A DNA stretch of 64,000 bases, from contig PTEX01000032.1 of NCBI GenBank assembly GCA_003342815.1, positions 3,673,302 through 3,737,301 of the forward strand. The letters run 5' to 3'. The stretch's first letter is position 1. The number at the start of each line of letters is the position of its first letter. The notes under the pieces are model-generated. The model was not told the DNA's origin and ran no database searches. It saw only the letters and a list, made by a program, of their open reading frames with translations. A program made the translations under genes and the position numbers. This DNA is from Eudromia elegans (lineage: Eukaryota > Chordata > Aves > Tinamiformes > Tinamidae). Positions 28,101 to 39,800 of the stretch are shown here, in pieces.

Positions 28101-31100
28101 ATTGGTTAGAGCAGATTGTTTAACAAAACCACATAAAGTCTGCTTTCCCTTCCATGGATTTTCAGGTTGTAAGACTTTCTATTTTCTTTTTTCCTATAAA
28201 GAAAGAACAGTCAGGACAGTATTATAGAGGTTTGAACATTTTCTAAAAAGACTATTGTTCTTTTTTTTTTTTTTTCTAGTTATCTTTTGTTTCTTAGTAG
28301 GTTATAAAGAACATTATACCTCTGGCTTTGTAAAATTAATAGTTTAACTACATCTAAACCTGGAAAAAAGTTTTCTTTGCTTTTGGTTGGTTATTTTGGG
28401 CTCCTCCTTCAATCCCTAGTAGTTGCCTAGTTGCCTAGGCATTTGTCTAGTTGCTTGCAATCACGCCCAATTGCCAGAATCTCATTCTTGGCATCCACAT
28501 GGGCAAGATCAGGTTGTTTTGGCTGTTACTGCTCATTATGGCTGGGCCTACATGATAAAGTGCTCTCGCCATCCCTGAGGATCAGAGTGGACCCTGGGCG
28601 ACCTGCAGTGTGTGCAGTGTATGGTGCTACTTTTGCACCTTTGCCTCTTCTAGGGCATCTCCTGTCTTTGACTTCTGTTTTGATGAAAGAACTGGATGGT
28701 TTGTTGGGTTTATATTAATCCCCTAATGTAAAACATGAGGTATACAAACACCTGCCCCCCCCACCCCCAGCTCTGCAGAGTGATTTCTTAAGCTGGCCAT
28801 GAAGAAAACCATCCCAGCTGTTAAGCAGCTAGAGAACTTTTGTTGTCGACAACACAGGATTTAACTTTGTTTTGTTTGTATCTCTCCAGGTGTGGCCATT
28901 TGGATGGTGACCCAAAAGAGATATCTCCTGTCTTCACTCAGTTCACTGAGTGCGTCTGGCAGCTCATGCAGCAGTTCCCATGTGCGTTTGAGTTTAACGA
29001 GCGTTTCCTGCTTGAAATCCATGACCATGTGTACTCCTGCCAGTTTGGCAACTTCCTTGGGACCTGTCATAAGGAGCGTGAAGATCTGAAGTGAGTTGGC
29101 AGTTTACAGAGCCAGCAGTCAAGAAATCACTTCAAATGTCAAAAAAAAAAAGGACAGGTTGTGGTTTTGTTTTTATATGACTGTAGGCTGGCCAAGGGGA
29201 GCATTTTGTTGATGGCTGCCCACATTCTACAGCGTGCAAAACTTAAAGATGAATTATATCCCTCAAAGCCAGATCTTTTAATTTGTCCTGTTGTAATAAC
29301 TTGCAGATGTCACTCTTGGACTGGATATGTTCCATTCTAAATGATCTTATGTTGCCTGCTGATGTGTTTTGTGTTTATGAAATTAATTAAATATGTGTAG
29401 AAGTAATAACTCTAGCTATTCTGAGTAGAATTAGATTAAGACAACTAAGAATTAATCAACATACTGAGATTTTAATTTTTAGTAATTGAATCTTGTTTGT
29501 ACTTGACAGAATCTTTGAGAAGACCCACTCTCTTTGGCCTTTCCTCTTACAGAAGAAGCAGGAGCTCAGAAATCCTTTGTACAGAGGATTTACAGCTTAT
29601 GAAGACCTTCAACCAAACACGTTACCTTTCAGTTTCCAGTAAGTCACCTTCCAGTAAGGAAGGGAAGAGCAGGGACCTTTTTTCACTGTAATGGAGTGGT
29701 TTAATCAGGTTTAGCGAAATGCTTTTTTTTAGAGCAGATCACTTTACCTTTCATCTCCATTCCTCATGCATTAGCTGAGAGGAGTAGGGCACAGGTAGGA
29801 GCAAAGTGCAAATACAGTAATTTAATACTATTTTTTGGTGTTGAGGGGGAGGAAGCAAGCAAATAAGAACTGTAGACAAGCAGATTCCTCCCTCCACAAT
29901 TCTTACTCTGACAAAAGCAGAAGAAGGTAGGGAATTTTTTTGAAGGTACTGTTTGTACTGGCTCCTTTTTACAATTTAATAAGTCTGTCTAATAAATGTC
30001 TGTATAATAAAGTCTTTAGTATGTGAATTTAAGTGTCTGATCACACTCAGGCTTATGCAGTGAGGTTGGAGAAGGGATTTCTTGTACTGTGTGTTTGTGT
30101 GTTTCTTTGCCTAGGGCACTCTAGCTGGAGTGGTCGGTTTTGCTTTGCATTTCTTTCTTGTTCTTGTTCCCTGGTGGTGGAAATATGTTTGTAAGCACTG
30201 CGTGTGGTTACTGCAAGGCAAAGTATTTTATTAAAAGAGGGGAAGTAGTGCAAACCACAAACTGGAAGGTGAACAGCCCAAGCCTCCAGTGAGTCTGCTA
30301 TAGAGCGAAGTGCAGCTTCCTTTTGTTTTAATACCTCTCTCCAGATTATGCAGATCATAAGGGCAAAGTATTAAAATCCTCAGAAGTTTTTGTTGCTACA
30401 TTGAAGCTTTCTGAAAATTACTTCTTCACACTAAGTTTTATTCTACAGAGCTGTGGCATTTTTTTCTAAATCTTTGTAATCTGAATTGATTGAAAATCCT
30501 TAGGCAGTGTCTAGTTACTGTTTGTCATGACCACCTGTGTACAATTTGCCTTATTTTCTCTTCTTACCTTACTTTTGAGGTTTTGGTGTGGGATGTATAA
30601 CCGTTTTGACAAAGGAATGCATCCAAAACAATGTGTGTTGGATCATCTCCTAAACTGCCTGAGCCAAAAGACAAAACTAGAGGACAACGCATCTGAATTG
30701 GAAAATGTGAGTCCTGAATGCTCTTAATAATCAAAATTATATAGTAGTCGTGGCAAATATAACTGGGATTAGAACAGGAAAATAGGGTGCTAATTGTGCC
30801 ATATCCACAGATTGTCACAAACACCTGTTTCAACATGCTACGCAGATCTGGGCAAAGAATATGAAAATACAAAAATATTTTTATCCTTGGCTAGCCTACA
30901 GATTTTTCTTTTCATTTGCAGGACGTTTGAAAAATTGATGACGATCCAGGTATTAGAACTGTGAAATTAGTTTGCTTTCTTATAAAGGCCACATGTAACT
31001 GGATGATGTAGACCGAAGTGCTCTTTAAAAGTGGCGCTTTTGGATCCAGCTTAAGTGCTTTGTTAGAGCAACACAGACCAAGTTTGCACTTGGAATACTA

Positions 31101-31695
31101 TGGACTGCAGTACTGGAGTATAGTGATTTTAATTGCTTCAGAATAACCAGTTTCTCTCATTCAACCCACAATAACGAAGTATACAGCAATGAACTTTACA
31201 GGAGTTTATTCTGGTCAGATTGCCCAGAGCTGATACTGATTGCCCAGAGTGTATTGATCTGTACATGTTTCATTGTCATCTAGGTTACGGAGCTGAAAGG
31301 AGGCACTGAGCTGTGTGACAGAGGACTGTTACCTTGACAGTTGCTTGTTACACCTTCCTGATATTGGGGAATTGCAACTTTCCTTAACTTTTAAATGTCT
31401 TTTTCTGTAGAAGCTTCCCTTCCTCGATGGTCCTTTGCTCATGGAAGCCTGTTCCTTACCTAAAATGGGAAGTGCTTCTTCAAAAACACCGATGCTCAAC
31501 ACTCCCCAGGATTATGATGGGGACCCAGCTGCTGCGTTGACTAATGGTACTGCGGAGGGGGATATAGCTGTTATACCAGACGTGGACCGAAAGAACAAAG
31601 ATAACCTGTCTAAGCACCAGGACCTCTACGATCTAAAAGCCACTGTAGGTGTTTTGGACTCTGAAGCTACAGATGGGAAGCCTGAGCACCATTGA
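13160..31695 (+). CDS. MTMR8: Myotubularin-related protein 8 (14 coding exons)
   Basis: This encodes a myotubularin-family phosphoinositide 3-phosphatase, which in this family removes the 3-phosphate from PI3P and PI(3,5)P2 on endosomal and autophagic membranes. Relatives MTMR6, 7 and 8 pair with the catalytically dead MTMR9. Fourteen exons, each bounded by AG/GT, join in phase to give 630 residues. An N-terminal PH-GRAM domain (about 1-105) is followed by the phosphatase domain (about 120-500). The active loop is HCSDGWDRT, with Cys338, Asp340 and Arg344 all intact, so the enzyme should be active. A coiled-coil-prone segment (about 515-540) and a 94-residue tail encoded by the last exon follow; there is no FYVE domain. 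The match to human MTMR8 as I recall it is stronger than to MTMR6, for example MDHITVPKVENVK-like start and [18 protein letters not shown]. The start ATG sits in GCCGCCATGG, a strong Kozak context. Confidence 0.97.
14664..14786 (+). CDS. MTMR8: MTMR8 coding exon 2
   Basis: Residues 9-49, the first strands of the PH-GRAM domain including [16 protein letters not shown], which is typical of the MTMR6/7/8 subgroup. Acceptor TTGCAG, donor TGG|GTATGT. Phase 0 at both ends. Confidence 0.96.
15410..15572 (+). CDS. MTMR8: MTMR8 coding exon 3
   Basis: Residues 50-103 plus the first base of codon 104, finishing the PH-GRAM core ([16 protein letters not shown], then [20 protein letters not shown]). Acceptor TTTTTCAG, donor CAG|GTATTT. 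Confidence 0.96.
17863..18020 (+). CDS. MTMR8: MTMR8 coding exon 4
   Basis: Residues 104-156, linking PH-GRAM to the phosphatase domain; includes [13 protein letters not shown] and the GWKLID segment shared by myotubularins. A long polypyrimidine tract precedes the CTCAG acceptor. Donor GAG|GTAATT. Confidence 0.96.
19453..19581 (+). CDS. MTMR8: MTMR8 coding exon 5
   Basis: Residues 157-199 at the start of the phosphatase domain, with the [20 protein letters not shown] signature (family form FRSKGRxPVLSY). Acceptor CTTAG, donor AAT|GTTAGT. Confidence 0.96.
19735..19777. other. Perfect 15-bp inverted repeat in MTMR8 intron 5
   Basis: TAACCCAGTAAAAGC at 19735-19749 is exactly complementary to GCTTTTACTGGGTTA at 19763-19777, with a 13-base loop. 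It starts 153 bases after the exon 5 donor. The transcript would fold into an uninterrupted stem. No family assignment is possible from sequence alone. Confidence 0.85.
20722..20856 (+). CDS. MTMR8: MTMR8 coding exon 6
   Basis: Residues 200-244 of the phosphatase domain, with the [17 protein letters not shown] segment and YVVDTRPK, both hallmarks of the family. Acceptor TTGCAG, donor AAG|GTATCC. Confidence 0.96.
22608..22740 (+). CDS. MTMR8: MTMR8 coding exon 7
   Basis: Residues 245-288 plus one base of 289, carrying [19 protein letters not shown] and the [16 protein letters not shown] helix of the phosphatase fold. Acceptor TTCTAG, donor GAAG|GTGGGT. Confidence 0.97.
24254..24363 (+). CDS. 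MTMR8: MTMR8 coding exon 8
   Basis: Residues 289-325, including [20 protein letters not shown], the segment just before the catalytic loop. Acceptor TTCTCAG, donor AAG|GTAAAA. Confidence 0.96.
25484..25609 (+). CDS. MTMR8: MTMR8 coding exon 9 (catalytic loop)
   Basis: Residues 326-367. It holds the CX5R active site [12 protein letters not shown], with Cys338 as the expected nucleophile and Arg344 as the phosphate-binding residue. The acidic Asp340 and Asp343 typical of active myotubularins are present. Acceptor TTTGCAG, donor ATG|GTAAGA. Confidence 0.97.
26832..26881 (+). CDS. MTMR8: MTMR8 coding exon 10
   Basis: A 50-base exon for residues 368-383 plus two bases of 384 ([16 protein letters not shown]). 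The acceptor GAAACTGAAG has a weak pyrimidine tract, so it may depend on splicing enhancers. The donor CAG|GTAACA is good and the phases fit both neighbours. Confidence 0.93.
28890..29090 (+). CDS. MTMR8: MTMR8 coding exon 11
   Basis: Residues 384-451, with [18 protein letters not shown] and the [16 protein letters not shown] segment that closes the phosphatase core. Acceptor TCTCCAG, donor GAA|GTGAGT. Confidence 0.97.
29510..29638 (+). CDS. MTMR8: MTMR8 coding exon 12
   Basis: Residues 451-494 ([14 protein letters not shown] onward). Acceptor TTGACAG. The donor TTTCCA|GTAAGT is repeated 15 bases downstream as TTCCA|GTAAGG. Use of the second site would place an in-frame TAA immediately after Gln494, so the first is chosen. 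Confidence 0.94.
30580..30706 (+). CDS. MTMR8: MTMR8 coding exon 13
   Basis: Residues 494-536, with [17 protein letters not shown] followed by a helix rich in Leu, Glu and Lys expected to form the coiled coil that mediates dimerisation. Acceptor CTTTTGAG, donor AAT|GTGAGT. Confidence 0.94.
31411..31695 (+). CDS. MTMR8: MTMR8 coding exon 14 (C-terminal tail)
   Basis: Residues 537-630 and the TGA stop. The tail is polar, rich in Asp, Lys, Ser and Thr, with no recognised domain. A short NLSKHQ word resembles the YSKHQ end of the human protein as I recall it. The acceptor TTTTCTGTAG follows a good pyrimidine tract and the frame is phase 0. Confidence 0.9.
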   Translation, partial: KLPFLDGPLLMEACSLPKMGSASSKTPMLNTPQDYDGDPAAALTNGTAEGDIAVIPDVDRKNKDNLSKHQDLYDLKATVGVLDSEATDGKPEHH

Positions 31696-32624
31696 TCAGC
31701 TCTGAAAACCGAGCTAAATGAATCATGCACTCGTGTGGTGAGGCATATGAGATCTGTGCCCCAGCGAGGGCTGTCGCACACGTGACGTGTACAGCTAAGT
31801 GTCAGTACGTACGTCTGCAGGGGCTGTGCTCCCGCTGCAGAGAACTCGTTTTGCGTTTGGTTTGTTTTGCATTACTGCAGTTGCAATGATGAGTTGCAGT
31901 ACAGAGCTGCCAGGAAGGCTGGGCTTGCTTTAGAGCCTCAACCTCATTTTCCAGCTGAAATATGGTATGTGTTTAAGGTTTGTAACTGCCTACCAGGACT
32001 GTTTGAGGCGAAAAGGTGTCGTGGAAAATCAGCATGAATGGAGGGTTAGGTGTGACTGTATTTATAACTTGAGTAGGAAGGATGCAATCCATTTATTCTT
32101 AGTGATGGTGAAAGGTTACAAATGCCATTTTAGTTTGTTACAAAATGAAAAAAAGTCTTTTTTTTTTATCTGAGGATGAATCTCTGCATGGACCCTCACC
32201 TTGTGGCAGAACAGATTCATTTTTTTTTCCTATGCATCTCTGTTAAAAACAACCCCACCCTGTGCCTTTTCCTGGAGATCACCTTAATGTCTAGCCGTGC
32301 AGTGTAGTATTTTATCATGGTAGTGCGTCGTGTAGCATTTGGTCGTCTTTGTAGTCAGTATTTTTAAACAAGGTTTTGTATCTGCTGCCAGCTTCCCCAG
32401 GCCAGTCCCCTGAGTTTAATAGCTTCTTTCGAAGCTGACCTTTCAAAGAATAAGCTTTTATGGACTTTACTTACTGATCTAGGGAGCGCAGCAAGCCACA
32501 AACACAGCCTGTAGCACATCTATTTCTGATACAGGAGGGTTAGAAATGAGCAAGCACAGGAGGACTTTGATTTATATAGCATTTTTTACTCTTGTTTCAT
32601 TTAGTCAAGACCATAAAACAAGAG

Positions 32625-32639
32625 GATATATATATATAT
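32625..32639. repeat. (TA)n microsatellite
   Basis: A short run of about seven TA units within the presumed MTMR8 3' UTR. Confidence 0.85.
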
Positions 32640-35600
32640 CTTCTGTTATTGTTATTCTAAGGTGGAATTAATATGAGTTCCTCAGATCCATCAGTGAGGC
32701 AATAGCTGTGAGTCAGGTATGTTCTGCTTCTGAAACATGGGCTGGAAGGATTGCTTCAAACTGCATCTTGAGTGGTAGTAGTCAATGTTTTCTTGGATGT
32801 TAAAACTGCAGATGTTTTGTCCATACTCCCAACATGTGTGGAAATGAGCATTATTTCTTATGGCAGCAGACTTTGTAATTCTGCAAAACAAGTGACAAAA
32901 GGTAAAGCAGGATGTGGCCCATTACTGGAACCAAGAAATGGACTTTTTAGCTTATGGATCTGGCACCATCATGGAGTCTCATCAGTGGCTGTGATGCTGC
33001 TGGAGATTAAAACTTCGAACTGTAAAAAGCAGCAGTAATTCCAATGATACACAACTCTTCTGAAGAACCAAGGGCTCACCTCCTCAAAGCAGTGGATGGC
33101 CAGAAGAGCTGGACCAAAGCACTACCTGTTCTGGACAAGTTTCAGCTGTAGGTGTGTAGAATTGCACAGAGCAGTTTAATTTTATTCCCTTTTCAGCATT
33201 TTTTCATATAGGAGATGTTGCCATCATGTCTCCAGACTGAGTTTTCAGTTTATAAAATTTTGAATCATACTGAAAATATTCTCCAAATTAAACACCTCCC
33301 TCAACCGTTAATAAAAAGTAGAAACACTCTAGTATAGTATTGTAAGACAATAGAGCTGTTCTTCATACACTTACAATCTAATGTAAAACCACCAGGTTAG
33401 TTTCAGTGTTCAAGATGAACAAAAATAGTCAACCAAGTATCTCACCATAGATGAGAAGATATCTTCTATTAAGCATATCAAAAGACACTATTTAAAAGGG
33501 CAATGCAAGGGAATATGCAGTTTCTTCCATGTCCAGAACAGCAGTGAGAAACAAACCTTTTTAGTGCTGCAGGTTTTAAAATCTCAAAGCAGGTAATATT
33601 TAAGTCAATTTAAAAAAAAAATAATTTCCAAGGTAAGAGTAAGAGACTTGCAGGAAGCAATTACTTCAAAGCTAAGCACATAAAATATTGAACCAAATAT
33701 GCTTAAACAAAACATATTGAGGCTTTTTTGTATGGATATGTATCAAAAATACATATACGATGTGTTTTTTGTCCCCCCCAGTGCGCTGTGGGGATTGCAT
33801 CCTGACCAAATGGCACCAAGTACACATAAATTCCACTGTAGATTTCCACTGAGAAGTGTTGGGCAGATTCTTACCCTCTGTAGCGTAAAAGCCCAATTTC
33901 ACATACCCAAACTTGGCTCTCTTAAGTCCCTTTCAAAAGACTGGTGGTTTAACCCTGTCTTTACATTCTAGCTAGTAGAAGAGGTTTGGTGAGTTGTGTG
34001 TATGGCTTCTTAATCAGGGACCTCCTGCATGAGAAATTAAGCCAATATAGGCACTTTTTAGGACCAGTTATTTTAAGTCTTCATTCTCCTAAGTGATCTC
34101 TATTGAGAGTTAGAGATACAGAATTACAAACAATTTTGACTGACTACTGAAGGGTTTAGGCATACTGTTTATTAATCTTTGTATAAGAATATTTTGCAAA
34201 ATGTTTCTATAAATGTTTACACACTGCCTTGTCTTTTGAATTATCATAGATTACTTAGGAAAAAGTGCAGTGATCTTTGCTTATTCCTACAGGAACATGA
34301 CACTGACATCTCCTTAAATCTTTTATTCTTTACTATGCTACTTTCTGTGCGTACAGCCCTGAAAAGATTACTTTATACACTGAAAATATTTATGAGCTTT
34401 TAGTAATCTTGCTGCTTTTGACTTCAGTAACAAAACAATGTATGACTTTATACTTTGAAATGTAAAACCTAGCCAAAAAAAAGGGAATGATCTGTTGTTT
34501 TCAGCCTCTTGGATATAATATATACAAGCTTGGTCAAAGCCTGTGACATTTGAAGTCATTCACGCTGGTGCTGTAGATTTAGGCTGGAAACAGTTCCAGG
34601 TTTCCTGGAATGCCAGGAAATTATTTGCTTGAAAACAAATTAGCTTGAAAGTTTTTAGCTTGGAAGATTTTTTTTAATTATTTTTGCGTTTCAAGACCAA
34701 AAATGAGAGGCAGTTCAAAGCACTGCAGCGCATCCTCAGGTCCCTGCTCGACCAGGACTGGCTTCTGCTGCTGGCTCTTGCCGAAAGCATCTGCTGAGCT
34801 CCTTGGTAAGCACCCTGCCTGCTGTTAGTGGTGAGTGACTCCATCGAATCGTCCCTAAAAAAGCATTTGAGGAAGTCTAATAACTGTTACATGGGTTGTG
34901 TGTGGCGTAAGCGCCGTGTGGAGAAACGTTACTCTGACTTGTTTCTGGTTGAGCGTTGGTGCGTTGTTACATCGTGAGTTCTCTTTCACCTGGAGCCGCA
35001 AGCTGAGCAATGCATCTTGCTGCCTTGTGTTGGGAGTCCCGGAGCACGGAGGTGGGAGAGGAATCCTGTTTGCTGGGGCTGGGAGCTGTTTGTGTGAAAC
35101 TCTGCTATTTCTGGAAGACTTCTTGCTTTCAGCGAGATGCTCTGGCGGCCTGCTGCCTGGATGTTGTCTCTCTCACTTGCTCCAAATAGGTGCAGCCTTG
35201 CAGTGAGAAGTACCTAAAATAGCTTGCATTAAAGCTACTTCTTGGAAGTAGAAGAGGACTTGCATAGCTTTATATCTCATTAAAAAATGTCTTAATGTGA
35301 ATTTCCTATTGCTGGATTCTTAATTTATATTTTGTTTTGCAATTGTCAGTGTTAGACAAAATCACACCAGTGCTTTATGAAAGAAAAGGGACTATTTGGT
35401 TTGCTTGTAAATGCTGTAGGTCTCAGCCTCCCCTTATGGTAGGAGAAAAGGCTGCTAAAAGCAGATATATGTACTCTTAGCTGCATTCTGTTCGTGATCT
35501 TAGTGAATGCCTTTTGTTTAAGCCTTAGAAGAAACACTCCCCTGCTCTGCTGGTGCTTGCTGGTAGCTGAAGCCACCTTGAATAAGGTGAAGAAAGATTT

Positions 35601-36853
35601 GCTCATAGGTAGCTTGGTAAGCTTGAGTTTGCTGATGTCTGGGAGCCTGGTGGGATTGGCGGGGAGCTGAAGCACTTTGCAGGAGCCTCAAGTGAGCCCT
35701 GCTTGGGTAGAAATGGCCAAATTGAAGTGCCCTGTGTCTCTCTTTCCATGAGTGTAGAGATTGCGGTCCCTACAGTAGCCTCCTAGAAGAACACCTTTGC
35801 ATTTTGCACAGATGAACCTAACGCACACAAGGAAATACTTCATAAGAGCTTTTGTGCTAGATGTGGTGTCCATTCACATTGGGCAAAGCTGGGCTTTGGG
35901 TAGCGTTAGTGCCTGGTAGTTGCACCTCAAAAGGAGGAATTTCCTGGCACTATTCAGTACTGCGTATGCACAAGTGACCAAAAGAACTCAAAATGTAGCT
36001 GTTTCCCTTTTTCTGTTCCCTTTCCACACCCTTTGCATTGGATGCGGGATCATTTTTTTGTGCGGACCGAAGGCAGCTCTTGGCAGCCGAGGAGATTCCT
36101 TGTTTACATCCGTCCCTGTTGCACATGGGTGTATCCAGTGCCTCGGTTCTGCTGGGGGAAAAGTTTCACCTGAACACAGGAGTTTTGTTTAAGTTAATAG
36201 ACAGCCCCTCATGGAGAGGAGGGACATCCCAAAGCAGGTGATGTTGCAGCCGTGCTCTCCTGGCTGCCTCGTGCCAAGGGTGGCCAGGTCGGTGCCGGTT
36301 GTTGCCACCATCGTTTGCGAGGGTGTTAAAACACACAGTGCTGCTTCCCTCCGAAGCCTTTGACCTGCAAAACCAATGCAGAAAAGAGGGTAGGTTAAAG
36401 TGGTTGACCTGTATCTTTTTTTTTAATGTTAATCTGTGCGTATGGCCCCCCATGTGCATCTGTGTTTCATGTAGCAGCGTACTACTGGAGTAACTTGTAG
36501 CACTGGATCTGGTTGTATGTAACTGAGCACAGACATGTACCTTGCCTCCTCGCCCACAAACTTACCTGAAGTTCCATAGTATTCTGCTTAGTCTGAGAGG
36601 TGTTTTGCTGTTCTGTAAGTTGGTTGCTGGTTTTGTCCTTAGTGTAATTGTTGAGGGGCGGTTGTATAAAATCGTGTGCGATTAAATCCTATACGTGCTG
36701 CAACGGCTGTTTACGTGTGATTCATTTTAGTTAATGCACTGCTTTTTTTAAAAAAAAAAGTACTGTGTTTGAAGGAACACTGTGTCCTTTTAAATGTATT
36801 TGTCTCATGATGTTTCATTTGTATGACAGTTTATTTTTATTTCTTATGAAAAA

Positions 36854-36859
36854 AATAAA
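36854..36859 (+). terminator. MTMR8: Candidate distal poly(A) signal of MTMR8
   Basis: A canonical AATAAA is followed about 25 bases later by a GT-rich downstream element. It is the most complete polyadenylation context between the MTMR8 stop and ASB12. Confidence 0.5.
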
Positions 36860-36880
36860 TATCTTTTTAAAGTAACAGAT

Positions 36881-39800
36881 GGGTCTGTCTCTTAAATTTC
36901 AACTCAAAGCAGGAGAGCAGCCTGTGATCACCAGGTCCTCCTTGATGTTGCCCTGTGGTGTTGTGAACCTTTAAAAGTGTCTATTGCTTTCCTATGTCTT
37001 AAAGCAAAAAATGTATCTGACAGGTGGGTATTCTTAATCCTCAGATGTTGCAAAGTATTTTTCTCCTTTTGCTATTTATAAATATTCTTAATGTTCCCAG
37101 TGCCATTCATTTACCCAAATTAGACTTTCCCTGCATTTAACTGTATTATTTGCATTAGTACTGAGTGGAATTGAGAAAGCTCTAATTTACATTTCAGGGA
37201 AACTTATTGTGTATTTGACAGCATCTTTGCTGGGGAGAGATTTGAGCTTCTCTGCCTGTTGGAGCCGATTTAGCTTGGAGAGGTCAGGTTTCCCCGAGAC
37301 GCGTTGGAGGGTGAGTGCTAAAGCCTTATGTTTTGGACAGCTGCTGGTTCGTGTTAGCTCCCAAACATGCCTTCCATTAAGTGAAAATACTCATCAGTAA
37401 ACTTAGTAGGAGCTGCATACAGCGGCTCGCCTCTTTAAAGTCACATCTGCTGTTCTAAATGGAGATTAAAAGAAGAGCACAGCTTAGTATTTCTTTAAAA
37501 ATTGAATCGTAAACTGAAGATCTAAGTATAATTTTTAAGGCAGTCTCCAAATTTAGGTGTTTTATTTTGGGTTTCTGTTTGGGTGCATGGGGATTGTGGG
37601 TAAAATGATAAAGTTCTGTTACAAATTGTAAAAATTCTGTAAGGTCAAATTAGACCCTCATTTTCCACATCTTTATTGCAGTGGTTCAAGGACAAGTGAG
37701 CATGAAATGGTGGTTAGGGAGTTGCTAAATCGTGTTTTCTTTTTTCTTCTTTCCCTCAGCAAAGAACAAACCTTGGAGCCTATTCTATTCACTTGTGGGA
37801 GAGGGCACAGGAGCCAGCACGAGTGGGAATCCCAAAAATATTTATTAGGGGAAAAAAGAAAAGCACACTTGGAAGAACAACATTGCTAACCGTGGTTGTG
37901 TCCACAGTCCCCTGCGTGGATCTCTGCCATGAGAGGGTGCTGCTCTTGGATACTGGCTTTGCCGACCTTCTGCAGACATGAAGCAGAGGTGAGAACCAGG
38001 ACTAACGGTGACCAGAGTTTTCCAAAGTTTGAGTATGTCACAAGCACCCGGGGGCTTTTGTACAGCCCCTGAGGACATTTCCCCTGCCACTGGCCAGGAG
38101 CTTTAGAGGGAGTTAAACACCACAGAGAGCTGCTGTTTACAGAACTTCTTATCTGACAAAGGGGAAATCATGGGGAGAAAAAGATGGCGATAGCATTTGC
38201 TCTTTTGTCCAAATTAGGTTCATTGCTTTTTTTCCTCCCCTATTCCACCACCTCATATAACTTTTCAGAAGTTTTTCAAAACTTTTGGAGTGTCTTTGCA
38301 GGGCATGACCAATGAGCACTTTTTGAAAGCAATGAAATTTTCATTATTCTGTTATTTAGCGTGTAGGATGTGAGGGTTTTGAGGTAAACATGGCAATTCA
38401 CAGCAATTACTAGTTCCACCTCAGGAAGACTGTTGTTGCAGGCTTACTTGCTGTTAGAAAGATGATATATGCATATATTTAAGGAATTAGTGTATAGAGT
38501 TATGCGTATAAAGGGAATTTTGTAGTTCTCCTGATGCCTTCTCAGTCCACCTGGTATTTTGGCCAGTCCCCACAAATGTACTTTGTGGGACATACAGTGT
38601 GTGATCTCTTTATGCCTGACTTTTGCATTATTGAGGTTATACTTCCTCCTGAAACCTCTGAAACTAAAACTGTAAATCCTGTAAATCAAAAGTAGGGAGA
38701 TTCCCATGTGCACCTGTGGGTAACGTCTCCGAAGTGCTGACAGCCTGGAGCGTGTTCACTAGAGAAGGCTGGAAGGAATGGGCAGCTTTTGGTGACCTGC
38801 CGGTGCTGCGTGGAGGAGAGCCGTGAGCGAGGGCTGCCCGGTGCCTGCTCGTGCGCTCACGGGGGCAGCTGCAGCGCGTTGCGTTTGGGGTGGTGCAGGT
38901 GCAAACCTGGCGTCCGGGCCCAGCTCTGATGTTTTGCAGTGATTTGGAGCTCAAAGGCAGAAGGAGGCAGTAGTTTTCCCTTCAATAATCCCTCGCAGTG
39001 GACTTGGAGGACTGTTTGTAAACTCTTAATCTGTGCAAAATGATTTATTTGGCACTGCTTAGGGCTAAACTCTGAAATCTGTTCTTTTTGCAGTGTTAAA
39101 TCAGAAAGCTTATTACTGCCTTTCGGCTACATTAATAGCTGTAATCTCTTATAATGAGAACAACTTTATTGGACTGGATTTACCTTCTGAGGAAGCTTCC
39201 AGATTGGCATTTCATATACTTCTGCCCTTTAATTCCTCACCAATTAAGAGGAAGTTGATAAAGGAAATAGTTTGCAGGAGGAGGTGCCAGGTCACCCTGC
39301 TTGCCTTGGGAGATCCCCCTTGCTCTTCGGGTTCTTGCAGACTGGGAGCCCTTTCCTTGTCGTCTTGGACCTCCTGCTATTTGCAGAGTTAATAATCTTA
39401 AATGCGGCAGGTTTATCAGTCTGCTCTCCTTAGGTGTCTGCTTGGTGTTTACCTGAACCTACTGGTTTTAATATTCACACAGGATCCTGTTTAATGCAGG
39501 TGGTTGTTAAGGAAACATAAAGAGCATTTCAGTTTGCTGCTTTTCAGTTGAAGGCAGATTTATTCAACAGGCAATTCTTACTTTTGGCTCCATTAGTATT
39601 GGGATTATCCCTATTGCTTCCTAAAACCCAGGTGTAATTGCCAAGGTTTCCATTCTTGCTAAGAGCAGAACAGTAATAACAGGAGGACAGTTGTGCTCCT
39701 ACCTAATTTCATTTATAGTCTTAGCTTTGCAAAACAGACCCCTTTGAAGCCTAAAACCTATTAATATTTAACACGTTAGTGCTCCTTGCCCTTTTGGCGG

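Larger units (their letters stand above)
31696..36880 (+). other. MTMR8: Probable MTMR8 3' UTR
   Basis: No coding potential is visible after the stop. Candidate poly(A) hexamers are ATTAAA 33006-33011, AATAAA 33310-33315 and AATAAA 36854-36859. The last is followed by a GT-rich stretch (GATGGGTCTGTCTC), the best cleavage-site context. The true UTR end cannot be set from sequence, so the outer limit is given. A (TA)n microsatellite lies at 32625-32639. Confidence 0.45.

Noticed and set aside
28752-28772. C-rich tract (CCCCCCCCACCCCC) as a possible quadruplex
   Set aside because: It is a single short C run in intron 10 without the four spaced blocks a stable quadruplex or i-motif needs.
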